A stretch of DNA of 64,000 nt. It comes from Allopusillimonas ginsengisoli. Its GTDB lineage: Bacteria; Pseudomonadota; Gammaproteobacteria; Burkholderiales; Burkholderiaceae_B. The position numbers were made by a program, and so were the translations under genes. Shown here piece by piece: positions 10,947 through 19,837 of this stretch. Position 1 is the stretch's first letter. The number at the start of each line of letters is the position of its first letter. The stretch spans positions 182,005-246,004 of the forward strand of contig RAPG01000008.1 of the NCBI GenBank assembly GCA_005239165.1, in the 5' to 3' direction. The notes beneath the pieces were generated by a model that did not search any database, was not told the origin of the DNA, and saw nothing but the letters and a program-made list of their open reading frames with translations.

Positions 10947-11938
10947 AGCTATCACGACTATTGCTGCCAGCACTGGCCGCATTTGCATTTACCACTCAGG
11001 CAGTCGCCGCCGATAAATTCAGAGTCGGCTATATGCGCGTCATGGATGACGCTCAGGCGATCACCGCATACGAGGGCGGGCTTTACAAAAAGCACGGGCT
11101 CGATGTGGAGCTCGTGGAGTTTAAGTCGGGTACCGACCTTATCAAAGCCATTGTGGGTGGTCAGCTTGACACAGGCGTGCTGGGCTTTACCAACGCGGCA
11201 TCTTGGTCTTCGCGCGGCGCTGACCTGAAGGTGGTGGGCGGTGCGCAACATGGCTACCACGCAATTGTCGTACGCGATGATGCTGGCATTAATGAGGTAA
11301 AAGATCTCAAGGGCAAGACTCTGGCTTCACAAAAAGAAGGCAGCACGGCTGATACTGTCCTTAAAGGGGTGGTGCTCACGAACGCAGGCCTTGCGCCCAG
11401 CGACGTCAACATCATGGGGGTGAGCCCACAGGTTGCGGTGCAATCTCTGGTTGGTAAACGTGTCGATGCCGCTTTTCTATTCGAGCCGCAGGCCAGCATT
11501 GCCAAGCTGATTGCTCCCGTTACTCAAATTTATGAGATTGGCGAAGTGTGGCCGTTTCCATGCATGGTGGTCATCACTGCCGGCGATACGCTCAAGACGC
11601 GTAAAGACGATGTATGGAAATCTCTCGACGCACAGCGCGAAGCGATTGATTTGCTGCAAAACAAACCAGCCGAAGCTGCAAAACTGATTGCGGGCTACTT
11701 TGTTGCCGAACCTACGATCAAGACGCTGAAAAACGGCGAAGTGGCACGTGAAGATGTCATTCAGAAAGCCATTGAAAGCCAAACGTTTAGCCCCGTCCTT
11801 ACATCGCAAGAGCTGGCGCGCATGCAAGAAATCGCTGACATCATGCAAAAGCAAGGTTCGCTGAAAACGCGTGACGGCAATCCGTTTGATGTAAGCAAAA
11901 TCGTTGATCTCAACTGGCAGCAAGCCCGCAAGCTGTAA
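10943..11938 (+). CDS. ABC transporter substrate-binding protein, NMT1/SsuA-like
   Basis: A 331-residue periplasmic binding protein. The signal peptide is MKLSRLLLPALAAFAFTTQA with likely cleavage after AVAA. The mature part has family features: RVGYMRVMDDAQAITAYEGG at the start, FKSGTDLIKAIVGGQLDTGVLGF, and KDLKGKTLASQKEGSTADTV, typical of the nitrate/sulfonate/thiamine-precursor group. The start overlaps the ATPase stop by four bases. The ligand cannot be predicted. A strong terminator follows the gene, before the permease, which would make this protein and the ATPase more abundant than the permease. Confidence 0.88.
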   Translation: MKLSRLLLPALAAFAFTTQAVAADKFRVGYMRVMDDAQAITAYEGGLYKKHGLDVELVEFKSGTDLIKAIVGGQLDTGVLGFTNAASWSSRGADLKVVGGAQHGYHAIVVRDDAGINEVKDLKGKTLASQKEGSTADTVLKGVVLTNAGLAPSDVNIMGVSPQVAVQSLVGKRVDAAFLFEPQASIAKLIAPVTQIYEIGEVWPFPCMVVITAGDTLKTRKDDVWKSLDAQREAIDLLQNKPAEAAKLIAGYFVAEPTIKTLKNGEVAREDVIQKAIESQTFSPVLTSQELARMQEIADIMQKQGSLKTRDGNPFDVSKIVDLNWQQARKL

Positions 11939-12007
11939 CGCGGCGTCACCTGTCCAAGCCGCCACGCCTGGAAATTCAACTTCCCAGGTTTGGCATCGCA
12001 GCACCAG

Positions 12008-12039
12008 GGCGGTCGGTCGTGCTGACCGCCTTTTTCTTT
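12008..12039 (+). terminator. Intrinsic terminator inside the ABC operon
   Basis: A perfect 7-bp stem, GGCGGTC (12008-12014) and GACCGCC (12024-12030), with a 9-base loop, is followed immediately by TTTTTCTTT. This is a textbook Rho-independent terminator. It lies between the binding-protein stop and the permease ATG at 12047, so it probably attenuates the two distal genes rather than ending the operon. No separate promoter is evident in the eight bases after it. Confidence 0.85.
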
Positions 12040-12046
12040 AGTAATC

Positions 12047-12820
12047 ATGAGCTCACAGAAAAGAATTTCTCCTACTAATAAGCGATTCGCAATGGCGGTG
12101 GCCGTTGTAGTCATCTTGCTGTTCTGGCAAACGGCTGCATGGTTTCTGCCCGATTTCCTCATGCCTGGCGTGCCATCGGTGTTTGCCAGGTTGGGGCTTG
12201 AAACTCAGTCTGCTGAATTTCGTGCGGCGCTTTCGGGTAGCCTGGGTCGCCTGGGCGTGGGCTATGGCTTGGCGCTGCTGTTCGGCATAGGGTTTGGTCT
12301 GGCAGGCGGTGTGCTGTTTTTCTTCCGCGAAGTGTTGAAGTCGGCCATTATTATTTTGCAGTCTATTCCGTCGATTGCCTGGGTACCGTTGTTCCTGATC
12401 CTGATGGGCTTCGGGAACATGCCCATTATTGTGGTGGTGGCGCTGGCGGCGTTTTTTCCTGCGGCGTTGTCAGTCATGAACGCAACAGAAAGCGTGCTCA
12501 GCGTTCATGTTTCTGCGGCGCGCGTCATGGGTGCCAGCCGTTGGGGCATGATTAAGCGTGTGTACCTTCCTGCCGTCACGCCCGAACTGATCACAGGCGC
12601 TCAGCTTGCTTTCGGCAATGCGTGGCGTGCACTTATCTCGGCCGAAATGCTGATCGGGTTTGGGCAGGGGCTGGGGCGGTCACTGGCATACTCTGGCGAG
12701 ACGGCCGATATGATAGGGGTGATGGCCAATATTTTGACGATCGCCATACTCGCCACCCTGATTGATCAGGTTTGTCTTGAGAAACTCAAGCGGCGTTTAT
12801 TGAGATATCAATACGTATGA
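12047..12820 (+). CDS. ABC transporter permease, SsuC/TauC-like
   Basis: A 257-residue membrane protein with about six helices, of the nitrate/sulfonate/taurine permease family. The EAA loop that contacts the ATPase is present as VSAARVMGASRWGMIKRVYLPAV (positions about 158-180), here quoted by key residues AA, G and P. The first helix begins about residue 15 (AVAVVVILLFWQTAAWF). It follows the internal terminator and overlaps the next gene by four bases. Confidence 0.9.
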   Translation: MSSQKRISPTNKRFAMAVAVVVILLFWQTAAWFLPDFLMPGVPSVFARLGLETQSAEFRAALSGSLGRLGVGYGLALLFGIGFGLAGGVLFFFREVLKSAIIILQSIPSIAWVPLFLILMGFGNMPIIVVVALAAFFPAALSVMNATESVLSVHVSAARVMGASRWGMIKRVYLPAVTPELITGAQLAFGNAWRALISAEMLIGFGQGLGRSLAYSGETADMIGVMANILTIAILATLIDQVCLEKLKRRLLRYQYV

Positions 12821-13650
12821 TTAAGCCGGTTATTAATCTAAAACAGGCCCGAGGCGCTCTTCTTACTGTGGCGGGATTTATTGCATGTGTTGCACCCGCG
12901 TCTGCAGCATCCCCAGAGAACTCTGAGGTCACCGGGGGCAAACCTGTGGTCATCGCCATGCACTATGTCATCCCGGAGTTCATAGGGGGCCAGAAGGTGC
13001 GTACACCTGAGGCACCCGATGCGGCCATGGCACAGGCCCTTGCTGTCATGCTGGGCGCATCGGGCGAAACTGCTTTGCCTGCGGACGCACAAATAGGCGA
13101 GCGCTTGCGCAGGGGGGAGGCCGATGTTGCACTGTTATCGTTAGCCGATGATGTCGCTACGCTGCCGGACGACATTGTCGCACTGCCCACAGGTTATCGT
13201 TCTCGGCCCATGGCAATTATGCGCAGCGATACTGACATCAAATCATGGAAGCAACTGCGGGGCCGTACAGTATGTGTCGCGAAGGGGGGGCTGTATGCAG
13301 GAAAAGTCGCGGCTCAGTATGGGGCCATCGAGCAAGTGTACCGGGCGCCTGCTGACTCGTTGCTGGCGCTGCGCACCGGCAAGTGCGATGCTGCCGTGCA
13401 CGACGAGGCGTTATTTCGCAACCTTCTGAAGTTGCCTGAATGGAAGAAATTTTCTGCCAGCCTGCCGCCCACTGCCAATATGGATCTTGTGTTTGCGGTG
13501 CGCCGGGATAATACTGTGGTGCGTGAGGCGGCCCAAAAACTTGTACGGACCTGGCGCTCTGAAGGTTATCTGAACAAGCTGTTGGAACAGCGTGCCAACG
13601 ATATCGCATTTGAGGTCTATCTGGACCAGGCTGTCCCAGACTGCCACTGA
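12817..13650 (+). CDS. Second periplasmic binding protein, SBP_bac_3-like, 277 aa
   Basis: A secreted protein with a signal peptide of about 30 residues (GALLTVAGFIACVAPASAAS). The body resembles the amino-acid-binding type 2 periplasmic proteins: GERLRRGEADVALLSLADDV (inferring bound ligand lobe), RSRPMAIMRSDTDIKSWKQL, LRGRTVCVAKGG, then LLALRTGKCDAAVHDEALF, which is the usual order in that family. It is of a different family from the operon's first binding protein, which is unusual: one permease and ATPase with two unlike receptors. It overlaps the permease by four bases and so is clearly in the operon. It may act as an auxiliary receptor or signalling protein. Confidence 0.75.
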   Translation: MIKPVINLKQARGALLTVAGFIACVAPASAASPENSEVTGGKPVVIAMHYVIPEFIGGQKVRTPEAPDAAMAQALAVMLGASGETALPADAQIGERLRRGEADVALLSLADDVATLPDDIVALPTGYRSRPMAIMRSDTDIKSWKQLRGRTVCVAKGGLYAGKVAAQYGAIEQVYRAPADSLLALRTGKCDAAVHDEALFRNLLKLPEWKKFSASLPPTANMDLVFAVRRDNTVVREAAQKLVRTWRSEGYLNKLLEQRANDIAFEVYLDQAVPDCH

Positions 13651-13747
13651 GCCATCACGTTTAACCGATAACCAGAACAACGTCACTGTTGAGGCCTTGT
13701 CCATATCGCAGTAAGCTGTCGCGCTGTGAACCCTCAAGGCAACTCAA

Positions 13748-14440
13748 ATGAAAACCATAGGCTTGCTCGGCGGAATGAGCTGGGAAAGTACTGCAGACTA
13801 CTATCGCGAGATCAATCAAGGCGTGCGGGCACGCCTCGGCGGGCTGCATTCTGCTCGTATCGCCATGTACAGTGTTGATTTTGCAGAGATTGAAAAACTG
13901 CAAAATACGGGCAACTGGGAGGCTGCGGGGGTTGTTCTGGCCCAAGCGGCTACGCGCGTAGAAGCTGCTGGTGCCGATTTTTTACTGCTGTGTACCAATA
14001 CCATGCACAAGGTTGCCGATGACATAAGCAGAGCCGTGTCTATACCATTGCTGCATATTGCCGACGCTACTGGCGACGAATTACAGCTTGATGGCATTGA
14101 AACCGTGGGGCTGCTGGGCACAGCATTTACCATGCAGCAGGGTTTTTACAAAGACCGCCTGGCACTGCAATCAGGCATGCGCGTGCTGGTGCCCGACGAC
14201 GCCGACCAGCAAGTGGTACACCGCATTATTTATGACGAGTTGTGCCAGGGCGTTGTACGGCCTGAGTCAAAACGCGATTACTTGCGCATCATAGACGGGC
14301 TTGCGGAGCAGGGTGCCGAGGCGGTAATTTTAGGCTGCACCGAAATCGGCATGCTGGTTGAGCAAGCCGATACACCGGTCAAACTGTTTGATACCACGCG
14401 TATTCATGCCCAGCGCGCTGTCGCCATGGCGCTGGCGTAA
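13748..14440 (+). CDS. Aspartate/glutamate racemase family protein (RacX/YgeA-like)
   Basis: A 230-residue cofactor-independent amino-acid racemase. N-terminal IGLLGGMSWESTADYYREIN is the typical family opening. Both catalytic cysteines are present: LLLCTNTMHKV (about residue 83) and ILGCTEIGML (about residue 198). Relatives racemise aspartate, homoserine or other amino acids with broad specificity. The gene stands alone, ends with tandem stops TAA TAA, and its 3' end leads directly into a degenerate repeat array that resembles those last codons. Confidence 0.88.
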   Translation: MKTIGLLGGMSWESTADYYREINQGVRARLGGLHSARIAMYSVDFAEIEKLQNTGNWEAAGVVLAQAATRVEAAGADFLLLCTNTMHKVADDISRAVSIPLLHIADATGDELQLDGIETVGLLGTAFTMQQGFYKDRLALQSGMRVLVPDDADQQVVHRIIYDELCQGVVRPESKRDYLRIIDGLAEQGAEAVILGCTEIGMLVEQADTPVKLFDTTRIHAQRAVAMALA

Positions 14441-14697
14441 TAAGGCTGGCGTGGCGCCGGGCGCATAGAGGTCTGTGGCGCTGCACTAGGCACACAAAGA
14501 CAGTGCGGCGCTGATCCACGTAAAGACGGTGCCGCGCTGGGCACTTAAAGCCTGCGCGGCGCTCGCTACATAAAGGTAGTGCGTCGCTTACTCATATAAA
14601 CGCGGTGCCGTGGGTGCATAAAGTGCTGCGGCGCTAGCCAGATAAGGCTGGTATAGCGCCTGTCACATAAATCTGTCGTGGTGCTGGCTTATTGGGC
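14429..14697. repeat. Degenerate 25-bp tandem repeat array between the racemase and cysE
   Basis: About eleven imperfect units with a core near GTGCGGCGCT followed by a short variable part and CATAAAG. The GGCGCT-like cores begin at about 14429, 14453, 14477, 14507, 14533, 14558, 14583, 14608, 14630, 14655 and 14680, so the spacing is mostly 24-26 bases. The first unit is the 3' end of the racemase gene with its stop codons, and the last overlaps the end of cysE on the other strand. Most units hold TAA or TAG at about the same place. No protein frame runs through it. Copies differ from each other at several positions, so the array is old or made by imperfect copying. Confidence 0.8.
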
Positions 14698-15621
14698 GGC
14701 GTCTTCAGCCGCCGGGTCGCAGGTAGCTGCCCCCTGAAACTTCGCCTGAGTAACGTGGGTACCAGGAGGCACGTCATCGATGAGCCACACGTTACCGCCT
14801 ATGGTGCACCCTTTGCCCAGCGTAACGCGGCCAAGTATGGTGGCGCCCGCGTAGATAACCACGTCGTCTTCGACGATAGGGTGGCGGGGCAGGCCTTTTT
14901 CGAGTTTGCCGTTTTCATCAAGAGGAAAACGTTTGGCCCCGAGCGTAACCGCCTGATAGAGGCGTACGCGATCGCCAATAATGGTTGTTTCACCGATAAC
15001 GACGCCAGTTCCGTGATCAATGAAAAAGCAAGAACCTATCTGCGCACCGGGATGAATATCAATACCGGTTTTTGAGTGGGCGATTTCTGAAGACATACGG
15101 GCCAGCAGAGGCAGCTCGATCTTGTAGAGCTGATGAGCTATGCGATGATGGATCATGGCCAGCACGCCCGGATAGCACAGCAGCACTTCGTCGACGCTGC
15201 GCGCTGCAGGGTCACCCTGAAAGGCAGCCAGCACATCGCTGTCGAGCAGACGCCGCATGGCAGGCAGGGAAGCGGCAAACGTTTGTACTGCCTGAATAGC
15301 CTGTGCTTCGACGGCGTCTTCAGCAAGCGTTTCGTGCCGTCTTTGGTAACGCAGCTCGAGCCGAACCTGACTTAATAAGGCATGCAGGGCCGAATCTAGC
15401 GTATGCCCGACGAAAAAGTCTTCGCTTTCTTGGCGTAAATCGAGCGGGCCCAGACGCATGGGGAAGAGTATGCCTTTGAATGCCTCAAGAATATGTTCAA
15501 TGGCCTGGGGAGAAGGGAACTCGCGCCCGCCGGGCTCGCGCGACCTGCGCTGTGATGTGCGCCACGCCTGTCTTTCGGCGTTCAGTGAGGCAACAATGGG
15601 TTGGATGTCGAATACGGCCAT
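14689..15621 (-). CDS. cysE: Serine O-acetyltransferase, long form
   Basis: Makes O-acetylserine from serine and acetyl-CoA, the first committed step of cysteine synthesis. 310 residues, of the longer EpsC/CysE type with an extended helical N-terminal part (residues 1-180). The C-terminal left-handed beta-helix of hexapeptide repeats begins about residue 190: GIDIHPGAQIGSCFFIDHGT, GVVIGETTIIGDRVRLYQAV and GATILGRVTLGKGCTIGGNV. The catalytic His lies in FFIDHGTGVVIGET. The gene ends inside the 25-bp repeat array. Transcribed alone, divergent from the DUF2007 gene. Confidence 0.93.
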   Translation of the reverse strand: MAVFDIQPIVASLNAERQAWRTSQRRSREPGGREFPSPQAIEHILEAFKGILFPMRLGPLDLRQESEDFFVGHTLDSALHALLSQVRLELRYQRRHETLAEDAVEAQAIQAVQTFAASLPAMRRLLDSDVLAAFQGDPAARSVDEVLLCYPGVLAMIHHRIAHQLYKIELPLLARMSSEIAHSKTGIDIHPGAQIGSCFFIDHGTGVVIGETTIIGDRVRLYQAVTLGAKRFPLDENGKLEKGLPRHPIVEDDVVIYAGATILGRVTLGKGCTIGGNVWLIDDVPPGTHVTQAKFQGAATCDPAAEDAAQ

Positions 15622-15753
15622 GAGCGAGAAAACCTCGGGGTTGAAATAAAGCCTGTGTCAGCGCCGCTGCATCTGCACTTGATGGCAATGCCTGCGTTTG
15701 TGGTGTACAACTGCAATAACGTGACTGGCAGTGTGAACGGGGAGAAAACAATT

Positions 15754-15969
15754 ATGATACCAATCTATTCACCTAAGTCAGAGTCTGAGGCAGCGGTTAT
15801 TGCTTCCATGATGCAAGCCTATGGCATTCACTTCGTCATGCAGGGCGGGGCGTTCAGCTCCATGTATCCAGGCCCGCTTACGGGAAGTCTAAATGCCCAG
15901 ACACTTTTGGTCGAAAAAGAGAACGCAGAGCTGGCGATGCAGTTGATTGCGCCCATGATTGCCGAGTAG
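15754..15969 (+). CDS. DUF2007-type small protein, 71 aa
   Basis: A small soluble protein beginning MIPIYSPKSESEAAVIASMM. It fits the short DUF2007 family (putative signal-transducing protein), with the IYSPKSESEA lead strand and helix, then HFVMQGGAFSSMYPGP and the LLVEKENAELAMQLI helix. A longer frame opens at 15601, but it would overlap the start of cysE; the ATG at 15754 is better supported, with GGGGAG nine bases ahead. Function is unknown. Family members are thought to bind small partners through their ferredoxin-like fold. Confidence 0.7.
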   Translation: MIPIYSPKSESEAAVIASMMQAYGIHFVMQGGAFSSMYPGPLTGSLNAQTLLVEKENAELAMQLIAPMIAE

Positions 15970-16146
15970 AACTTGTCGACAAGCCGGCTGAGTGCATGCG
16001 GGTTTTGAGGGCTGGTGACCACACGCACTTGTTGTAAAGTAGTTTCGGCTCGTAGGGTGCCTAAAAATGGGCGCTTGCGCGGTAGGTTACGATAATGCCT
16101 GTCGCGCGCATCTGGCGCGCTGTTTCTATTGCGCAGCCTTTGCCTG

Positions 16147-17055
16147 ATGAGTCATAAACTTACCCCCACAACTGTATTGCTGCTTGTCATTCCGCCACTG
16201 CTATGGGCGGGCAACGCTGTAGTAGGGCGTGCTGTGCACGATGTTGTTCCTCCAGTAACGCTTAATTTTTTGCGCTGGGCCATTGCACTTGTCATTTTGG
16301 CGCCATTTGGCCGGGTTATTTTCCGCAAAGGTAGTGGGCTTTGGAAACACCGCAGGCGTTACGCGCTGTTGGGCCTGTTGGGCATAGGGCTATACAACTC
16401 CATGCAGTACATGGCCCTGCATACATCTACTGCGGTTAACGTAACGCTGGTGGGCGCCAGCATGCCGGTCTGGATGCTCGTTATTGGGGCGCTGGTTTTC
16501 GGAACACGGGTCAAGGCCTGGCAGATTGCCGGGGCGGTGCTTTCGTTGGTCGGGGTGCTGGTCGTGCTTAGTCATGGCGAATGGTCGCAATTAATGAGCC
16601 TGCGTTTTGTGCCTGGCGACGTGATTCAATTGATTGCCACCATTATCTGGGCGCTGTACAGCTGGCTGCTTATCAAAGGGCATGATCCGGCCGAGATTCG
16701 TTCAAACTGGGTAGGGGTGTTGCTGGCGCAACTGGTGTATGGCGTAGCCTGGTCAGGTGCGATGGCCGGTGGCGAATGGCTGGTGGTGCCCGACGCACAT
16801 ATTACCTGGAGTTGGGGCTTGGGCGTGGCACTGATTTATGTCGCCATTGGGCCTGCTATTGTCGCCTTGCGTTGCTGGGGAGCTGGGGTGCAGCGCGTGG
16901 GGCCAACACTTGCCGGTTTTTTTGCCAATCTTTCGCCCTTGTTTGCCGCGCTTATGTCAGTGGCTTTTCTGGGCGAATCACCCCAGTTTTATCACGCCTT
17001 GGCCTTTGTGCTGATTGTCGGCGGCATTGTGGTGTCTTCGAGGTCATCGGCCTGA
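16147..17055 (+). CDS. EamA/DMT-superfamily transporter, 302 aa
   Basis: A ten-helix inner-membrane carrier of the drug/metabolite transporter superfamily, made of two EamA repeats. The first repeat opens with PPLLWAGNAVVGRAVHDVVPP and the second with DVIQLIATIIWALYSWLLIKG. The ending AFLGESPQFYHALAFVLIVGGIVV is characteristic. A TTG 18 bases upstream is possible, but the ATG at 16147 gives the normal short cytoplasmic start. The substrate is unknown; many relatives export amino acids or metabolites. It converges on recJ. Confidence 0.88.
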   Translation: MSHKLTPTTVLLLVIPPLLWAGNAVVGRAVHDVVPPVTLNFLRWAIALVILAPFGRVIFRKGSGLWKHRRRYALLGLLGIGLYNSMQYMALHTSTAVNVTLVGASMPVWMLVIGALVFGTRVKAWQIAGAVLSLVGVLVVLSHGEWSQLMSLRFVPGDVIQLIATIIWALYSWLLIKGHDPAEIRSNWVGVLLAQLVYGVAWSGAMAGGEWLVVPDAHITWSWGLGVALIYVAIGPAIVALRCWGAGVQRVGPTLAGFFANLSPLFAALMSVAFLGESPQFYHALAFVLIVGGIVVSSRSSA

Positions 17056-17164
17056 GCTGCGCGCGTGGGCAGGCTAAATAACAAGAAAAACTGCTGCAGT
17101 GCCGCTTTGTCACCGCTGTAAGCCGCTTCATGCCCACTGACGGCGGCATCAAGGCTGAGGTTGC

Positions 17165-18895
17165 CTAGCGTACGCCGTCCGGCCCGCAGGCGTATTCAAT
17201 AATTAACTGAGCTGAAACCCTGCCGTTCCAGATGTTTTGATCGAGACGGTAGGCGCAGTCAATGTGCTCGGGCAGCATTTCAGCCTGGTTAAACCATATG
17301 GCATCAAAACGCTGATGGCCACGCTCCAGGCTTAGCTTCAGGTGTTTGTCTTTAAGCAGACGCTGCTGTCGTACATAAAATGTATCCCGAAATATGGGGG
17401 CCGGGAAGCCCGCTCCCCATACCTGCTGTTGCAGCAGGCCGGCAACATCAGCATTGGCATAACCTTCCTCAAGCGAGCCATCGGTTTCGATAATGGGCTC
17501 AAAGCTGCTGCGTCCGGTCAGCTCGGTAACGGCCGCATCAAACGCGTCAATAAACATCTCGTAGGCGTCTTCCCGCAAAGTCAGGCCGGCAGCCATGGCG
17601 TGACCACCAAACTTCAAAATAATGCCGGGGTAACGCTTGGAGACCAGATCCAGCACGTCGCGCAGGTGCACATCGGGAATCGACCGGCCCGAACCGCGCA
17701 GCTCGCCGCTGTCGGAGCGGGCAAAGGCCAGCGTAGGGCGCCAGTAGGTTTCTTTAAGCCTTGATGCCACCAGTCCAACCACACCTTGATGCCAGCCCGG
17801 GTCGTAAACGCAGACCGTGGCTTTTATGCTGGGGGTTGCCGCCTCAAACGCCACCAGGGCTTCTTCACGCATGGTGGTTTCTATGCTGCGACGTTCCTGG
17901 TTCATGGCGTCAAGCTGGCGCGCCAGTTCGAGTGCGCGCCCTTCGTCATCGGTGGTCAGGCACTCAATGCCGATGCTCATGTCTGCAAGTCGTCCTGCGG
18001 CATTAATGCGCGGACCCAACGCAAAGCCCAGGTCAAAGCCACTGGCATTGCGCGGTTCTCTGCCAGCCACAGCAAACAGGGCGCGCAGGCCAGCCTGCAT
18101 GCGGCCGCTACGCATGCGTTTTAGCCCTTGCGTGACCAGAAGGCGATTATTGGCATCAAGGCGCACCACATCGGCGACTGTACCCAAAGCTACCAGATCG
18201 GCCAGCTGATCCAGGCGCGGCCCGCCGTCGGCGGGGAATACGCCACGTCGTCTGAGCTCAGCCCGCAGCGCCAGCATCAGGTAAAAGATGACGCCCACGC
18301 CAGCCAGGTTTTTCGAGGGGAAGCCGCAACCTGGCTGATTGGGGTTTACGATGACCAGTGCGTCGGGAAGCGTATCTGCAGGCAGATGGTGGTCGGTGAC
18401 AATGACGTCCATGCCTGCCTGCCGCGCGGCATCGACGCCGTCTATGCTGGCTATGCCGTTGTCCACCGTAACCAGAATGTCGGGTTTGCCGGCATGATGC
18501 TGTTCTGCCAGGCTGACGACGGCGGGCGACAGCCCATAGCCAGTTTCAAACCTGTTAGGCACCAGGTAATCGACGTTGGCACCCATGCTGCGCAGAGCGC
18601 GCAGCCCGACCGCACAGGCCGTGGCGCCGTCACAGTCGTAGTCGGCCACGATTAACAGGCGTTTGTCATCGCGAATGGCGTCGGCCAGCAGTCCAGCAGC
18701 GTATTCCACCTGGGTTAATTGGCCAGGCGGGATCATCGCGCCCCAGGCCAGTCTCACGTCGTCGGGTTGATGCACACCACGGGCGGCCCAAAGGCGCGAC
18801 AGCAGTGGGTGTATGCCCGATGCTTCAAGCAAACGGGCGGCTTCAGGGTTGGCAGAGCGTACGCTCAGTTTTGGGGTGACCACCATTTTCTCCAT
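17165..18895 (-). CDS. recJ: Single-stranded-DNA-specific exonuclease RecJ
   Basis: A 5'-3' exonuclease for recombination and mismatch repair. The DHH domain is intact: motif I LLIVADYDCDGATACAVGLR, motif II VTVDNGIAS, motif III VIVTDHHLPADTLP with the paired histidines, then NPNQPGCGFPSKNLAGVGV. The DHHA1 part has the GSGRSIPDVHLRDVL and KFGGHAMAAGLTL sequences. Length, about 576 residues, is normal. The start is uncertain: ATGs at 18895 and 18886 are both possible and the second gives a typical RecJ opening. The first bases overlap the end of the RpfE-like gene. In E. coli recJ is followed by prfB and lysS; here those are about 14 kb away on the same strand. Confidence 0.95.
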   Translation of the reverse strand: MEKMVVTPKLSVRSANPEAARLLEASGIHPLLSRLWAARGVHQPDDVRLAWGAMIPPGQLTQVEYAAGLLADAIRDDKRLLIVADYDCDGATACAVGLRALRSMGANVDYLVPNRFETGYGLSPAVVSLAEQHHAGKPDILVTVDNGIASIDGVDAARQAGMDVIVTDHHLPADTLPDALVIVNPNQPGCGFPSKNLAGVGVIFYLMLALRAELRRRGVFPADGGPRLDQLADLVALGTVADVVRLDANNRLLVTQGLKRMRSGRMQAGLRALFAVAGREPRNASGFDLGFALGPRINAAGRLADMSIGIECLTTDDEGRALELARQLDAMNQERRSIETTMREEALVAFEAATPSIKATVCVYDPGWHQGVVGLVASRLKETYWRPTLAFARSDSGELRGSGRSIPDVHLRDVLDLVSKRYPGIILKFGGHAMAAGLTLREDAYEMFIDAFDAAVTELTGRSSFEPIIETDGSLEEGYANADVAGLLQQQVWGAGFPAPIFRDTFYVRQQRLLKDKHLKLSLERGHQRFDAIWFNQAEMLPEHIDCAYRLDQNIWNGRVSAQLIIEYACGPDGVR

Positions 18896-19800
18896 GCTTC
18901 TTTGCTGCCAGGCAGCCACTGGGCCCACAGACGCCGCGTGCCGGGGGTAAGCTTTATGATCGCGTCTCGCCCAGTCATAATAATCTCGCGGGGAGGCTGC
19001 CCGGCCAGAGGGGCGAAAACCTTCGCTTCCAGCTGGCCCAATGCGGTTATCCAGCCATTCCAGTCTTGCCGTACCAGTGGACCCAGCAGGTCAGTGTAAA
19101 TGTTGACGTTGACAGGCGCAGCATGATGCAGCTGGCTGGCGCGTGCACCGCCGAATAGCCACAGGCTGTTGATGGCCGGCAGGCCTTGTTGTTGGCGCGC
19201 AAGGTTGACGGGGTGGTCAAACCACCGCATCTGCACCTCGTTGGCCAGCCTGCGCCATGGTCTTGAGGCCGCATCTTGCGACCACCAATCGTTAACTGAT
19301 GTAAGGCTAACAAGCATAGGGCTGGCGACAGCCGCCCTGTGCCCGCTTGGCGGCTGTATGCGCCAGCGGTTTGTATCGCAAGGTTGCAGCGCAAACCCAT
19401 CTTCTTCAAAGAAAGGCTGTACTGATTCGAACAACGCTACACTCTGTTCTGGCGTAATGGCCAGCTCGGACGCCGGTATCAGTGCGGCGCCATCACGCGA
19501 AGGCGCAACATGAACCAGCTCGACCAGCCAGACCGGTTTGTCTGAGTCGCTTATTTGCCCTGCCCAAAGTGGGCCCAAACCTGTGGCAAAATTCTGCCCG
19601 GCGTCTGGTTTAAAGCCACGCGCCATAAGTTGCCACTGCTCGTGCGGCACACAGCCGCTGTGAGCGGGGTCAGCCGCAAGGCGATGGGGTTTTGCATGGC
19701 TTAGCCATGTAAACAGGGTGGGCGCGGCTTTGGGCAGGTATTGAGCCAGTTCGCGTGCTTCACGCGGGTCAGGCAAGGCGCCAGGTAGTACGATTTGCAT
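18865..19800 (-). CDS. RpfE-like conserved protein, 311 aa
   Basis: A soluble protein of the family found next to recJ in many beta- and gammaproteobacteria (RpfE-type, first named in the Xanthomonas rpf region). Recognisable features: an N-terminal LPGALPDPREARELAQYLP, then PVWLVELVHVAPSRDGAALI, and the conserved NSLWLFGGARASQLHHAAP near residue 215. Its biochemical function is not established; some databases call it a phosphoglycerate mutase-like protein, which I cannot support from sequence. It overlaps recJ by about 31 bases, so the two are coupled. Confidence 0.72.
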   Translation of the reverse strand: MQIVLPGALPDPREARELAQYLPKAAPTLFTWLSHAKPHRLAADPAHSGCVPHEQWQLMARGFKPDAGQNFATGLGPLWAGQISDSDKPVWLVELVHVAPSRDGAALIPASELAITPEQSVALFESVQPFFEEDGFALQPCDTNRWRIQPPSGHRAAVASPMLVSLTSVNDWWSQDAASRPWRRLANEVQMRWFDHPVNLARQQQGLPAINSLWLFGGARASQLHHAAPVNVNIYTDLLGPLVRQDWNGWITALGQLEAKVFAPLAGQPPREIIMTGRDAIIKLTPGTRRLWAQWLPGSKEAWRKWWSPQN

Positions 19801-19837
19801 TCCAGGATTGTAGTGTTTATAGGGAAACGGTGGCTTG

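Noticed and set aside
14441..14690. A CRISPR array or tRNA cluster between the racemase and cysE
   Set aside because: The units are about 25 bases and degenerate throughout, without constant repeats or cloverleaf pairing.
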